From NCBI GenBank assembly GCA_003451645.1, contig DMER01000159.1, forward strand, positions 1,950-7,933: a stretch of DNA of 5,984 nucleotides, read 5' to 3'. Positions 1-5,984 of the stretch are shown here, piece by piece. This DNA comes from Alphaproteobacteria bacterium. Lineage in GTDB: Bacteria > Pseudomonadota > Alphaproteobacteria > Micropepsales > Micropepsaceae. The position numbers were made by a program, and so were the translations under genes. The stretch's first letter is position 1. Each line of letters opens with the position of its first letter. A model generated the notes under the pieces. That model was given only the letters and a program-made list of their open reading frames with translations. It was not told the origin of the DNA and searched no databases.

Positions 1-719
1 TGGGCGAGATCTTCATCGACATGTACAAGGAAGGTGCAGCCTTCCGTGCCATGATGAATAATTTCGCCATCGCGGTTTCGCTTGGGCTGCAATATGGCGT
101 GCCGCTGGAGGAGTATGTGGAGGCCTTCACCTTCACCCGCTTTGAACCGGCCGGCATGGTGCAAGGCAATGATTCGATCAAGAACGCCACCAGCGTCCTG
201 GATTATGTGTTCCGCGAATTGGCGGTCAGCTATCTGGGCCGCAATGATCTGCGCCACACCAACCCGGCTGAGGGCGATCTGGGCGGCGGCGAAGACGAAG
301 AGCGTGTCGTGGCGCGCCCCGATCCCGATCCGTCGCGCATTGTCTCAACGGGCTTCACGCGCGGCTTCTTGCCGGCAAGCCTGGTGGTGCTTGATGGCGG
401 CCAGCGCCAAGCCCTTGCCGGGGCGCCGAATGGCGGCGTTACCGCTCTCCTCGACCTGGGGCAAGATGGTCTGGCCCGGCAGCTGGTCCCGGCCGCCAAC
501 CCTGTCGCGGAAGCCATGGGTCAGATCGAACGCCAAGTCGTTGCGGCGGCTGTTCGTACACAGAACCACGCTCAAGCCGACAAATTGCGCAAGGCCAGCG
601 AAGCGCGGATCAAGGGCTATGAGGGTGATGCCTGCGGCACCTGCGGCAACTTCACCATGGTGCGCAATGGCACCTGTCTCAAATGCGATACGTGCGGCGG
701 CACGAGCGGCTGCAGCTGA
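1..719 (+). CDS. nrdJ: Vitamin B12-dependent (class II) ribonucleoside-diphosphate reductase, C-terminal part
   Basis: This is the 3' end of a gene that starts left of the window; the first complete codon is at base 3 and 238 residues are visible. The class II enzyme reduces ribonucleotides to deoxyribonucleotides in the cytoplasm using adenosylcobalamin, without needing oxygen or a separate radical subunit. The first 80 or so residues ([20 protein letters not shown], then [20 protein letters not shown] and [15 protein letters not shown]) match the end of the catalytic barrel as I know it from alphaproteobacterial NrdJ. A less conserved Ala/Gly-rich linker follows. The tail carries six cysteines (CGTCGNF, then [10 protein letters not shown] and SGCS), typical of the mobile redox tail that re-reduces the active site. 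The stop is TGA at 717-719, followed 24 bases later by an intrinsic terminator, so nrdJ ends its transcript. The frame is intact with no sign of decay. I am sure of the family; active-site residues lie outside the window. Confidence 0.93.
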   Translation, partial: GEIFIDMYKEGAAFRAMMNNFAIAVSLGLQYGVPLEEYVEAFTFTRFEPAGMVQGNDSIKNATSVLDYVFRELAVSYLGRNDLRHTNPAEGDLGGGEDEERVVARPDPDPSRIVSTGFTRGFLPASLVVLDGGQRQALAGAPNGGVTALLDLGQDGLARQLVPAANPVAEAMGQIERQVVAAAVRTQNHAQADKLRKASEARIKGYEGDACGTCGNFTMVRNGTCLKCDTCGGTSGCS

Positions 720-743
720 CGTTTGCTTAAAGTAAGGCTATCG

Positions 744-774
744 AGGCCGGGGATCATCAGACCCCGGCCTTTTT
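744..774 (+). terminator. Rho-independent terminator of nrdJ
   Basis: A perfect 9-bp GC-rich stem (AGGCCGGGG at 744-752 with CCCCGGCCT at 762-770) encloses a 9-base loop and runs into TTTTT (770-774). It starts 24 bases after the nrdJ stop. On the opposite strand the stem lacks a clear T-run, so it should terminate rightward transcription best, though it may also slow transcripts arriving from the convergent gene ending at 804. Confidence 0.9.
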
Positions 775-803
775 CATTTCACCGCCTGCGCATTCGAGCG
801 GGC

Positions 804-1664
804 CTATATCCGCCGGGTCCAGGCCGCCCATGACAAGGCGGCCGCAGCCGTCAGACGAGGCAACGGCGGACCGGGTGTAAACGCATGGTGCGCCTGTGCG
901 CGCAAAAGCGGGATGTGCTGGCGGGCCAGCACTGCGGGCAGAATCGCCGCCGCGGCGCCAGCTGGGATGGCCTGGCGGCGAGCCTTCAAAACCGCCTCCT
1001 CCGCACGTCCCAAGACCTGCGCGACAACGGGCGCAATGCGTGCCTCATCGCCCGCAAAGACGTCTTCCGGTCCGATCCCTGCCCTCGCCAAAAGATCGAG
1101 CGGCAAATAGCAATGGCGCTGGCTGGCGTCCACCGGCAACGACCGCAGCACGCCCACCAGCGCAAAGGCGTTCCCCGCTGGTCCGGCGATCGCGTCTGCC
1201 ATCGCCCCTGCCCCACATAGACGCGCCGACAATTTCATGAGCGCGCCTGCGGTTGCCTGCGCATGGGCCTCCAAGGCATCGATCGTGGCGAACGGGCACT
1301 CGTTCAATTCCTCCGTGCGTGCATCGATCAGGCCCAGCAAAAGCTCCGTAGGCAGATGATAGGCCGGAATCAACGGCGCCAGAGCCTGCAGCGCTGGCAC
1401 TTCGGCCTTGGCACCTGCGGCCGCGCGTTGCAGCTGCTCGCGCCACCAGGCGAGCCGCAAGTGTCCTGCCATCGGCTCCCGCACCAGGCCTTTGACGCGG
1501 GCGAGTTCCAGGTTGAAGGCATAGAGGATCATCAACCGCTTGCGCGCCTCGGCACTCGCAAAAAAAGCCGCCGCCATGCGGTCCGGATCGCCCGCGGCAA
1601 CTGCGGCCTCAAAGGCTTCACCGCTGGGGTCTGACGAAGACACCGGGGGCTCGGGCAAGCTCAC
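804..1664 (-). CDS. Squalene/phytoene synthase family protein, NDUFAF6-like, probably non-catalytic
   Basis: A 286-residue protein of the trans-isoprenyl diphosphate synthase (squalene/phytoene synthase) fold. Family signatures are LYAFNLELARVKGLVREP (47-64), RLAWWREQL (70-78), LIDARTEEL (112-120), and LRSLP followed by YLPLDLLARAGI (173-197). Real phytoene and squalene synthases carry two DxxxD-type aspartate clusters for Mg-diphosphate binding. Here the first is replaced by NLELARVKG and the second by RSLPVDASQ. This is the pattern of the NDUFAF6 group, whose mitochondrial member is a complex I assembly factor, so a non-enzymatic role is likelier than carotenoid or hopanoid synthesis (inference). 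The GTG start at 1664 lies one base after the TAG of the upstream gene and has no clear Shine-Dalgarno, which suggests translational coupling. An ATG at residue 30 is possible but would cut just before the conserved domain. This is the last gene of the yajC-secD operon and converges on nrdJ. Confidence 0.85.
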   Translation of the reverse strand: MSLPEPPVSSSDPSGEAFEAAVAAGDPDRMAAAFFASAEARKRLMILYAFNLELARVKGLVREPMAGHLRLAWWREQLQRAAAGAKAEVPALQALAPLIPAYHLPTELLLGLIDARTEELNECPFATIDALEAHAQATAGALMKLSARLCGAGAMADAIAGPAGNAFALVGVLRSLPVDASQRHCYLPLDLLARAGIGPEDVFAGDEARIAPVVAQVLGRAEEAVLKARRQAIPAGAAAAILPAVLARQHIPLLRAQAHHAFTPGPPLPRLTAAAALSWAAWTRRI

Positions 1665-1665
1665 G

Positions 1666-2328
1666 CTAACCCAGCGCGCCAGAGGTCATGACGCTCTGAG
1701 CCGCTGTCATGCAAAGCAGCATCGGGATCGACAGAACCACATTGGTCCGCCCATAGGCTGTGGCGCGCATCATGGCGGCGCTGCGCTGATCCTTGGAGAG
1801 TTCGGGAAAGCGGTTCTCCAGATTAAGCCCGCGCTGCAAACTCGGCCAGACCACGAACCAGGTGTTGAACCACATAATGATGGCCAGCCACATGCCCAGG
1901 GCCAAGAGCACCTCGTAGAGCGGGAAATCAAAGGCCGCACCAAAGGACAGCACATCAACTACGCCACGCACCAATTGCGCGAGGATCAGACCGGTGATGA
2001 GCGTCGCCATCGCCGCCCAGCGCAGCAGCCAGAGCCCCTGCAGCAGGGCCGCCTGCGGTGCACCTGCGCCAGGCGCCGTAGTCTGGGGCTGAGAGAGCGA
2101 TCCCGGCGGCTGCACAAAAGTGAAGTAGTAGTGGAACCCTAGCCATACTATCCCCGCCAGCACATGCAGCCAGCGCAAGATCAGCGCCCAAAATCCTGGC
2201 CTGCTGATTACATCGACAGGCGAGGCACCGGACAACGCATTGGCGAATACGGCCGTCAGCACCGCAAGCGCAAATCCAGCCGCGAGCACAAAGCGCGGCT
2301 TGGCCAGAATTTGCGACCAGACTTGCAT
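1666..2328 (-). CDS. Membrane protein of the urate oxidase N-terminal (PuuD-like) family, short form
   Basis: A 220-residue integral membrane protein with about five hydrophobic helices (near 11-31, 46-70, 99-120, 137-160 and 196-215). LLRWLHVLAGIVWLGFHYYF, the downstream LLRWAAMATLITG and the MWFNTWFVVWPSLQRGL stretch (152-168) resemble the Urate_ox_N domain found at the start of bacterial PuuD. PuuD itself is about twice as long and ends in a cytochrome c domain. No CxxCH haem motif is present here, so urate oxidation should not be assumed; the function is unknown. I chose the ATG at 2328 because a weak GAAGAG lies 8 bases upstream. An in-frame GTG at 2337 would add three residues but has no spaced ribosome site. 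The gene lies about 50 bases after secD, in the slot where secF normally sits, and one base before the NDUFAF6-like gene, so it is probably cotranscribed with both. Confidence 0.8.
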   Translation of the reverse strand: MQVWSQILAKPRFVLAAGFALAVLTAVFANALSGASPVDVISRPGFWALILRWLHVLAGIVWLGFHYYFTFVQPPGSLSQPQTTAPGAGAPQAALLQGLWLLRWAAMATLITGLILAQLVRGVVDVLSFGAAFDFPLYEVLLALGMWLAIIMWFNTWFVVWPSLQRGLNLENRFPELSKDQRSAAMMRATAYGRTNVVLSIPMLLCMTAAQSVMTSGALG

Positions 2329-2379
2329 GGGGTTCACTCTTCGCCGGTCACAGACGGGTGCATATCCACCATCATCAGA

Positions 2380-3999
2380 TCACAGAGCAATTTCTTTGGG
2401 GCTGGTCTTCAGCCACTGCACCACACACAGCCTGGTGACCCAAATGGCCGTGAACACCGAGGTGACAATCCCCAGCGACAACGCGACGCCAAAGCCGCGC
2501 ACCGGACCTGTTGCTTGCGCGATCAAGATCAAACCGGCGAGCAGTGTGGTCAATTGCGAATCGATGATGGTTGTCATCGCGCGCTCAAACCCAGAGTCGA
2601 TCGAGGCTATGACGCCTTTGCCTAATGCGCGCTCCTCGCGGATGCGCTCAAAGATCAGCACATTGGCATCGACCGCCATGCCCATCGTCAGCACAAAGGC
2701 TGCGATCCCTGGCAAGGTCAGCGTGATCTGGAAAATCGTGAACAGTCCCGCCAGCAGCACCAGGTTGCACAGCAAGGCGACATTCGCAAACACGCCAATC
2801 AGACCATACGACAATGCCATGACCTCCACGACGAGACACAATCCAACGATCGCGGCCACTTGGCCTGCCGCGACCGAATCCGCGCCCAACTCGGCGCCGA
2901 CAACGCGTTCCTCGACCACGGAGATCTCGGCGGGCAGCGCGCCCGCATTCAGCATCACCGCCAAATCATTCGCGGTCTTGTTTGTGAAGCCGCCTTCAAT
3001 CTGCCCATCGCCGCCCAGGATCGGTGTGCGGATCACCGGCGCCGAAATCACATCCTTGTCGAGCACGATGGCAAAGCGCTTGCCGACATTTTCGCGGGTG
3101 ACGCGAGCAAACTCGCGCGCGCCTTGCATGTTAAAGGCAAAGGAGACGATCGGCTGGCCTGATTGCTGGTCATAGCCGCCTGCAGCCCGCACCAGCATGT
3201 CACCGCTAATGATGACCGTATCCCGAATCACGACGGGGATGGGTTGCTCGCCCGGATTGCGCGGCTGCTCATAAAGGAGCGTCGTGCCGGGTGGCACCCG
3301 GTTGGCCGCAACGTCACTGGCCGAGACGCTGTCATCGACGAGGTGGAAGGTCATCTTGGCGGTCTTGCCAAGAAGGGTCTTCAGTTGTTGGGGGTCTTCC
3401 AGTCCCGGGACCTGCACCAAGATCCGGTTCGCACCTTGCCGCTGAATGGCCGCCTCTTTCACACCGCCGCCATCGACGCGCCGCCGCACCACCTCGATCG
3501 ACTGCTCAATAACCTGCTTGCGCAGATCGACCATAGCGGGTTCCGTATACTTGACCGTGAACCGTCCTTGGTCTTCCGTGACCTCGAGGTCCTTGGTGTT
3601 AAAGCCCAAGGCAACCATGCTGGTGATGCTGCTCGACAGGCTGTCCAAAACCGTCTTGGCGTCCACCCGGTCGGCCTCATCGGGGATAAACACACTTAGC
3701 GTGTCGCCCTTGACGTTGAGTTCAGTAAAGCGCACGCCTTTCTTGCGGAACTCAGAGCGCAGGCCCGGCAGCCGGCCCTTGAGCCGGTCCGTGATCACCG
3801 GATCGACCTTGACCTCCAGCAGCAGGTACACCCCGCCTCGCAAATCCAGTCCCAGATTAAGCGGCTGACTGGGCAGAAATCCCATGCCCTGCACCGCCTG
3901 GCGCATGTCGTTGGGCAGGACGTTCGGCAATGCCGTGAAGAACCCTGCGATGCAAATCGCAATCACCAGAAACGCCTTCCAGGGCGCCATATGTACCAT
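2380..3999 (-). CDS. secD: Protein translocase subunit SecD
   Basis: SecD is an inner-membrane RND-family subunit that, normally with SecF and YajC, uses the proton gradient to pull exported proteins out of the SecYEG channel. The protein has 539 residues, normal for stand-alone SecD. An N-terminal membrane helix (about 7-27) is followed by the signature LGLDLRGGVYLLLEV (49-63) and the large periplasmic P1 region (about 65-370). Five more helices lie between about 378 and 523. The hallmark TMGMAVDANVLIFERIREE (438-456) carries Asp444, the position equivalent to the proton-relay aspartate. The start at 3999 has AAGGCGG (4012-4006) six bases upstream, better placed than for the ATG at 3990. yajC ends 36 bases upstream. 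The odd point is downstream: no secF follows, and the protein ends normally in a charged tail (LKTSPKEIAL) rather than continuing into a SecF half. Identification is certain. Confidence 0.98.
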   Translation of the reverse strand: MVHMAPWKAFLVIAICIAGFFTALPNVLPNDMRQAVQGMGFLPSQPLNLGLDLRGGVYLLLEVKVDPVITDRLKGRLPGLRSEFRKKGVRFTELNVKGDTLSVFIPDEADRVDAKTVLDSLSSSITSMVALGFNTKDLEVTEDQGRFTVKYTEPAMVDLRKQVIEQSIEVVRRRVDGGGVKEAAIQRQGANRILVQVPGLEDPQQLKTLLGKTAKMTFHLVDDSVSASDVAANRVPPGTTLLYEQPRNPGEQPIPVVIRDTVIISGDMLVRAAGGYDQQSGQPIVSFAFNMQGAREFARVTRENVGKRFAIVLDKDVISAPVIRTPILGGDGQIEGGFTNKTANDLAVMLNAGALPAEISVVEERVVGAELGADSVAAGQVAAIVGLCLVVEVMALSYGLIGVFANVALLCNLVLLAGLFTIFQITLTLPGIAAFVLTMGMAVDANVLIFERIREERALGKGVIASIDSGFERAMTTIIDSQLTTLLAGLILIAQATGPVRGFGVALSLGIVTSVFTAIWVTRLCVVQWLKTSPKEIAL

Positions 4000-4035
4000 A
4001 GCTAGCCGCCTTATTCTGAGAAACAGAGACCCGCG

Positions 4036-4362
4036 CTATTGCGCAGGTTCTGACTTTGAACGGACCTCTTGGATCATGTGGCGCACGACGCGCATCTTGA
4101 CCCCTTCGCCCACATCGAGCGTGACCTCTGCATCCTCGACCTTGACGATCTTGCCCAGGACCCCGCCAGAGGTGACCACTTGATCGCCGCGTTTCAAGTT
4201 CGCTACCATCATTTGGTGCGCCTTGATCCGCTGCTGTTGCGGGCGCATCACCAGGAAGTACATGATGGCGAAAATCAGCAACAGGGGCACAAGCTGGATC
4301 AGGATGGCATCCATGCCGCCTCCGCCACCTGCCGCTTGCGCATAGGCCTGTGTAACGAACAT
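4036..4362 (-). CDS. yajC: Sec translocase accessory subunit YajC
   Basis: YajC is a small single-span inner-membrane protein that associates with SecD and SecF at the Sec translocon; it is not essential in studied bacteria. The protein has 108 residues, the usual size. A short glycine-rich N-terminus (AAGGGGG, 10-16) is followed by one membrane helix (about 19-38) ending in the characteristic MRPQQQRIKAHQ (39-50). The cytoplasmic domain contains LKRGDQVVTSGGVLGKIVKV (56-75), the family hallmark. The ATG at 4362 has GGGAGAT (4377-4371) 8 bases upstream. It is the first gene of the leftward operon, with secD 36 bases downstream, and its promoter must lie in the divergent region 4363-4526. The frame is intact and recognition is certain. 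Confidence 0.97.
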   Translation of the reverse strand: MFVTQAYAQAAGGGGGMDAILIQLVPLLLIFAIMYFLVMRPQQQRIKAHQMMVANLKRGDQVVTSGGVLGKIVKVEDAEVTLDVGEGVKMRVVRHMIQEVRSKSEPAQ

Positions 4363-4464
4363 CGTCTGTAATCTCCCGACTGGAACGTCCTACTGGGTCT
4401 GCGCGCCCCGCCCTTTTCGGATGCGAGGCAGCTTGACAGTCACCAATAGTCCATAATTGTTGGA

Positions 4465-4484
4465 CGCGGACTATATAGACCGCG
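4465..4484. promoter_or_regulatory. Near-perfect 20-bp palindrome in the divergent promoter region
   Basis: The half-sites CGCGGACTAT and ATAGACCGCG form a dyad in which 9 of 10 base pairs match; the exception is A4470 against A4479. The AT-rich centre CTATATAG is flanked by GC-rich arms. It overlaps the predicted -10 box of the yajC operon and lies about 45 bases before the ATPase start, so it could be a shared operator. An interleaved perfect 7-bp inverted repeat, ATAGTCC (4446-4452) with GGACTAT (4468-4474), lies next to it. No regulator can be named. Confidence 0.45.
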
Positions 4485-4497
4485 GGCCCGATTGCAA
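4470..4497 (-). promoter_or_regulatory. Candidate sigma-70 type promoter of the yajC-secD operon
   Basis: On the minus strand TTGCAA (4497-4492) and TATAGT (4475-4470) are separated by 16 bases, matching 4 and 5 of 6 consensus positions. Transcription would start near 4463, giving a leader of about 100 bases before yajC. The -10 box lies inside the palindrome at 4465-4484. This is a pattern match only; no equally good pair was found reading rightward for the ATPase gene. Confidence 0.35.
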
Positions 4498-4510
4498 TCA
4501 GCTGGACATG

Positions 4511-4515
4511 AAGGA
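4511..4515 (+). promoter_or_regulatory. Ribosome binding site supporting the GTG start of the ATPase gene
   Basis: AAGGA lies 11 bases before the GTG at 4527, a slightly long but usable spacing. The nearest upstream ATG (4508) is out of frame and reads only nine codons to a TGA at 4535-4537. The first in-frame ATG (residue 49) would remove conserved sequence. GTG at 4527 is therefore the best start. Confidence 0.4.
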
Positions 4516-4526
4516 TCACGAAATCA

Positions 4527-5381
4527 GTGCCGCCTGAGCCTCTCGAGCTCCATTTGAGCAAGATTTCCGCGAGCCTTGAGCGGTTGTGCCCTCTGCCGCC
4601 CGGTCCTACCCAATGGGGTGCCGCAAAGGCCTTTGTCTGGCAGGCCCAGCAAGGCGCTCTCAAACCCGTTATGGCCGCAAACGCCCTAAACCTCGATGCT
4701 TTGCGTGCGATTGAGCCGCAGAAGGTGGCCCTTCTCGCCAATACGCGCCAATTTGCGGCGGGCCATGGGGCGAACAATGCTCTGCTTTGGGGTGCACGCG
4801 GTATGGGCAAGAGCGCCTTGGTTAAGGCGGTCCATGCCGCCCTGAGCCAAGGGGAGTTTCCAGATCTGCGCCTCGTGGAAATGCGCGCCGAGGATTTGCA
4901 CACGCTCGACCGCGTGCTCGAAATTTTGCGCCGGGCGCCCTATCGCGTCATTCTGTTCATCGATGACCTCGCTTTCACGGGCGATGACGCGGCCTATCGC
5001 GCCCTTAAGACCATCCTCGATGGCAGCATCGAGGGCCGCCCGGCTCATGTCATCGTCTATGCGACATCCAACCGGCGCCATCTCATGCCCCGCGACGCCT
5101 CGGAGAATGAGCACGGCTCAAGCCTGCTGCCGCACGAATCGGTCGACGAGAAGATTTCGCTCTCCGACCGCTTTGGCTTATGGCTCGGGTTCCACGCCTG
5201 CACGCAAGAAGAGTATCTGGACATCGTGGGAACTTATGCGGCGGCGGCCGGTCTGACGCTGCCGAAAGACGCGCTGCACCGTCAGGCACTCGCCTGGGCC
5301 GCACAACGCGGCTCACGCTCGGGCCGCGTCGCGTGGCAGTTCATGCAAGACCTTTGCGGTCAGATGGGGCGCACGCTCTGA
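4527..5381 (+). CDS. AAA+ ATPase of the DUF815 family (uncharacterised)
   Basis: A 284-residue soluble P-loop ATPase. The Walker A loop is GARGMGKSALVK (89-100), Walker B is VILFIDDLAF (141-150, Asp146-Asp147), and a sensor-1-like stretch YATSNRRHLMPR (178-189) follows. The later SLSDRFGLWLGF (211-222) and the C-terminal RGSRSGRVAWQF (261-272) complete the DUF815 pattern as I know it. No membrane segment or signal peptide is seen, so it should act in the cytoplasm. The cellular role and substrate of this family are not established to my knowledge; nucleotide hydrolysis is inferred from intact motifs. The start is GTG at 4527. It is transcribed alone and divergently from yajC, and ends 9 bases from the convergent LytM gene. 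From memory, DUF815 genes are found beside yajC-secD in other alphaproteobacteria, so the neighbourhood may be functional. Family assignment is confident, function unknown. Confidence 0.88.
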   Translation: MPPEPLELHLSKISASLERLCPLPPGPTQWGAAKAFVWQAQQGALKPVMAANALNLDALRAIEPQKVALLANTRQFAAGHGANNALLWGARGMGKSALVKAVHAALSQGEFPDLRLVEMRAEDLHTLDRVLEILRRAPYRVILFIDDLAFTGDDAAYRALKTILDGSIEGRPAHVIVYATSNRRHLMPRDASENEHGSSLLPHESVDEKISLSDRFGLWLGFHACTQEEYLDIVGTYAAAAGLTLPKDALHRQALAWAAQRGSRSGRVAWQFMQDLCGQMGRTL

Positions 5382-5393
5382 GCGCAATGCTCA
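5379..5393. other. Small inverted repeat joining two convergent stop codons
   Basis: TGAGC (5379-5383) and GCTCA (5389-5393) can pair around a 5-base loop. The left arm contains the TGA of the ATPase gene and the right arm the TGA of the minus-strand LytM gene. There is no T-run on either side, so it is at best a weak structure and not a recognisable intrinsic terminator. Confidence 0.25.
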
Positions 5394-5984
5394 CAAGCTC
5401 GCATTCATATCCGGGTTACCGATATAGCGCCGCGGATCGACCGGCTTGTCGCCGCGCCTGATCTCGAAGTGGACTTGCGGGACATCGACACCGCCCGTGC
5501 GGCCGGCCTTCGCGATAGCTTGGCCTTGGGAGACCTTGTCGCCCTTGCGCACTAGCAGCTTCGAATTATGGGCATAGGCCGTCACATAGCCATTGGAGTG
5601 TTTGACGAGCACCAAATTGCCAAAACCGGGCAGCTCATTCCCAGCGTAAATCACGGTTCCGGTGTCGGCCGCTTTCACGGGCGTTCCTGCGGGCACAGCG
5701 ATATTCAAGCCGTCATTGCGCGCACCATTGGCCCGCTCGCCAAAGCTTGAGACAATCCGGCCAGTCACCGGCCAAATGAAGGTGTTGTTCGCAACCGCTG
5801 GCCGTTCGGCCGCCGGCACCGGGTCCAATTCCTGCTTCTCCTCATCTGCAGGCCGTTTTGTTTCAACCGCTGCCACTTGCTGAGGTTTGGCGGGGATCAA
5901 TGGACCGCCAACCCCTGCTGGCCTGTCCTTTGCCGCAACAGCCACTGCCCCAGCAGGCTTTAGTTGCGGGCGTGCAAGGGCCGT
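5391..5984 (-). CDS. LytM/M23-domain protein, NlpD/DipM/EnvC-like amidase activator, C-terminal part
   Basis: The frame is open to the right edge, so the gene starts outside the window; 198 residues are visible. Residues 1-68 are a Pro/Ala-rich, charged linker (AKDRPAGVGGPLIPAKP, ETKRPADEEKQELDPVP). The LytM (peptidase M23) fold follows from FIWPVTGRIVSSFGE (69-83) to PVDPRRYIGNP. The zinc and catalytic residues are largely absent: the HxGxD motif reads NDGLN (90-94) and the first His of HxH is Gln (PQVHFEIR). His139 in YAHN and His172 remain. This degeneracy is shared with NlpD and DipM-type proteins, which activate periplasmic amidases during septal peptidoglycan splitting, so that role is inferred here. 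Full-length relatives usually carry N-terminal LysM domains and an export signal, not visible here. The GTG at 5945 could start a shorter protein, but it lies within the linker and is unlikely. No regulation can be seen. Confidence 0.87.
   Translation of the reverse strand, partial: TALARPQLKPAGAVAVAAKDRPAGVGGPLIPAKPQQVAAVETKRPADEEKQELDPVPAAERPAVANNTFIWPVTGRIVSSFGERANGARNDGLNIAVPAGTPVKAADTGTVIYAGNELPGFGNLVLVKHSNGYVTAYAHNSKLLVRKGDKVSQGQAIAKAGRTGGVDVPQVHFEIRRGDKPVDPRRYIGNPDMNASL

Noticed and set aside
82..735. Alternative plus-strand frame of 217 codons within nrdJ
   Set aside because: Its composition is rich in Arg, Trp and Ala, typical of a shifted frame in GC-rich DNA, and nrdJ is clearly coding in frame 3.
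1666..2328. Reading the membrane protein as a diverged SecF
   Set aside because: It lacks SecF motifs and the six-helix RND layout with a periplasmic domain, while its RWLHVLAGIVWLG and FNTWFVVWP segments fit the Urate_ox_N family.
2240..3175. Long plus-strand open frame (311 codons) opposite secD
   Set aside because: It lies antisense to secD, whose protein is unmistakable, and its translation is Ser/Thr/Ala-rich with no recognisable motif. It is a shadow of secD codon bias.
4433..4477. TTGACA at 4433-4438 as -35 box of a rightward promoter for the ATPase
   Set aside because: No acceptable -10 sits 16-18 bases downstream: CATAAT is only 13 bases away and TATATA is 33 bases away. It is possible in principle but not supported as a pair.
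4508..4537. Nine-codon frame starting at ATG 4508 and overlapping the ATPase start
   Set aside because: It has no ribosome site of its own and is too short to judge. The AAGGA inside it fits better as the site for the GTG at 4527.
3857..4903. Minus-strand open frame of 348 codons spanning yajC, the intergenic region and the ATPase gene
   Set aside because: It overlaps yajC and secD in another frame and is antisense to the ATPase. It has no conserved motifs and would require ignoring three well-supported features.

Overview
The window looks like chromosomal DNA of a GC-rich alphaproteobacterium. This is inferred from gene content: a B12-dependent (class II) ribonucleotide reductase with an alphaproteobacterial-type cysteine-rich tail, an NDUFAF6-like member of the squalene/phytoene synthase family near yajC-secD, a DUF815-type ATPase, and an NlpD/DipM-like LytM protein. 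The genus cannot be fixed from this sequence. No mobile element, CRISPR array, tRNA or rRNA is visible, and codon use looks uniform. The dense, short-gapped layout suggests housekeeping core genome.

Layout. Left edge (1-719, +): C-terminal end of the class II ribonucleotide reductase gene nrdJ, followed by a strong intrinsic terminator (744-774). Facing it on the minus strand is a run of four genes read right to left: yajC (4362-4036), secD (3999-2380), a five-helix membrane protein of the urate-oxidase N-terminal (PuuD-like) family (2328-1666), and an NDUFAF6-like squalene/phytoene synthase family protein (1664-804). The gaps are 36, about 50 and 1 nt, so this is probably one operon. A 164-bp divergent intergenic region (4363-4526) separates it from a DUF815-type AAA+ ATPase (4527-5381, +). 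That gene converges, 9 bp apart, on the C-terminal part of a degenerate LytM/M23 protein (5391 to the right edge, -). Genes cover everything except the two intergenic regions and a few short gaps.

How the genes fit together. YajC and SecD are accessory subunits of the Sec translocon and normally sit directly upstream of secF. Here no secF follows secD: only 42 nt separate it from the PuuD-like open frame, and SecD is not a SecDF fusion. The PuuD-like protein and the NDUFAF6-like protein, which lacks the prenyl-synthase aspartates, are adjacent and probably translationally coupled. They may act in membrane or respiratory-complex assembly, but that is inference. The LytM fragment lacks the usual zinc-binding and catalytic residues and is better read as an amidase activator than an endopeptidase. 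The most unusual non-coding signal is a near-perfect 20-bp palindrome (4465-4484) that overlaps the predicted -10 box of the yajC operon.
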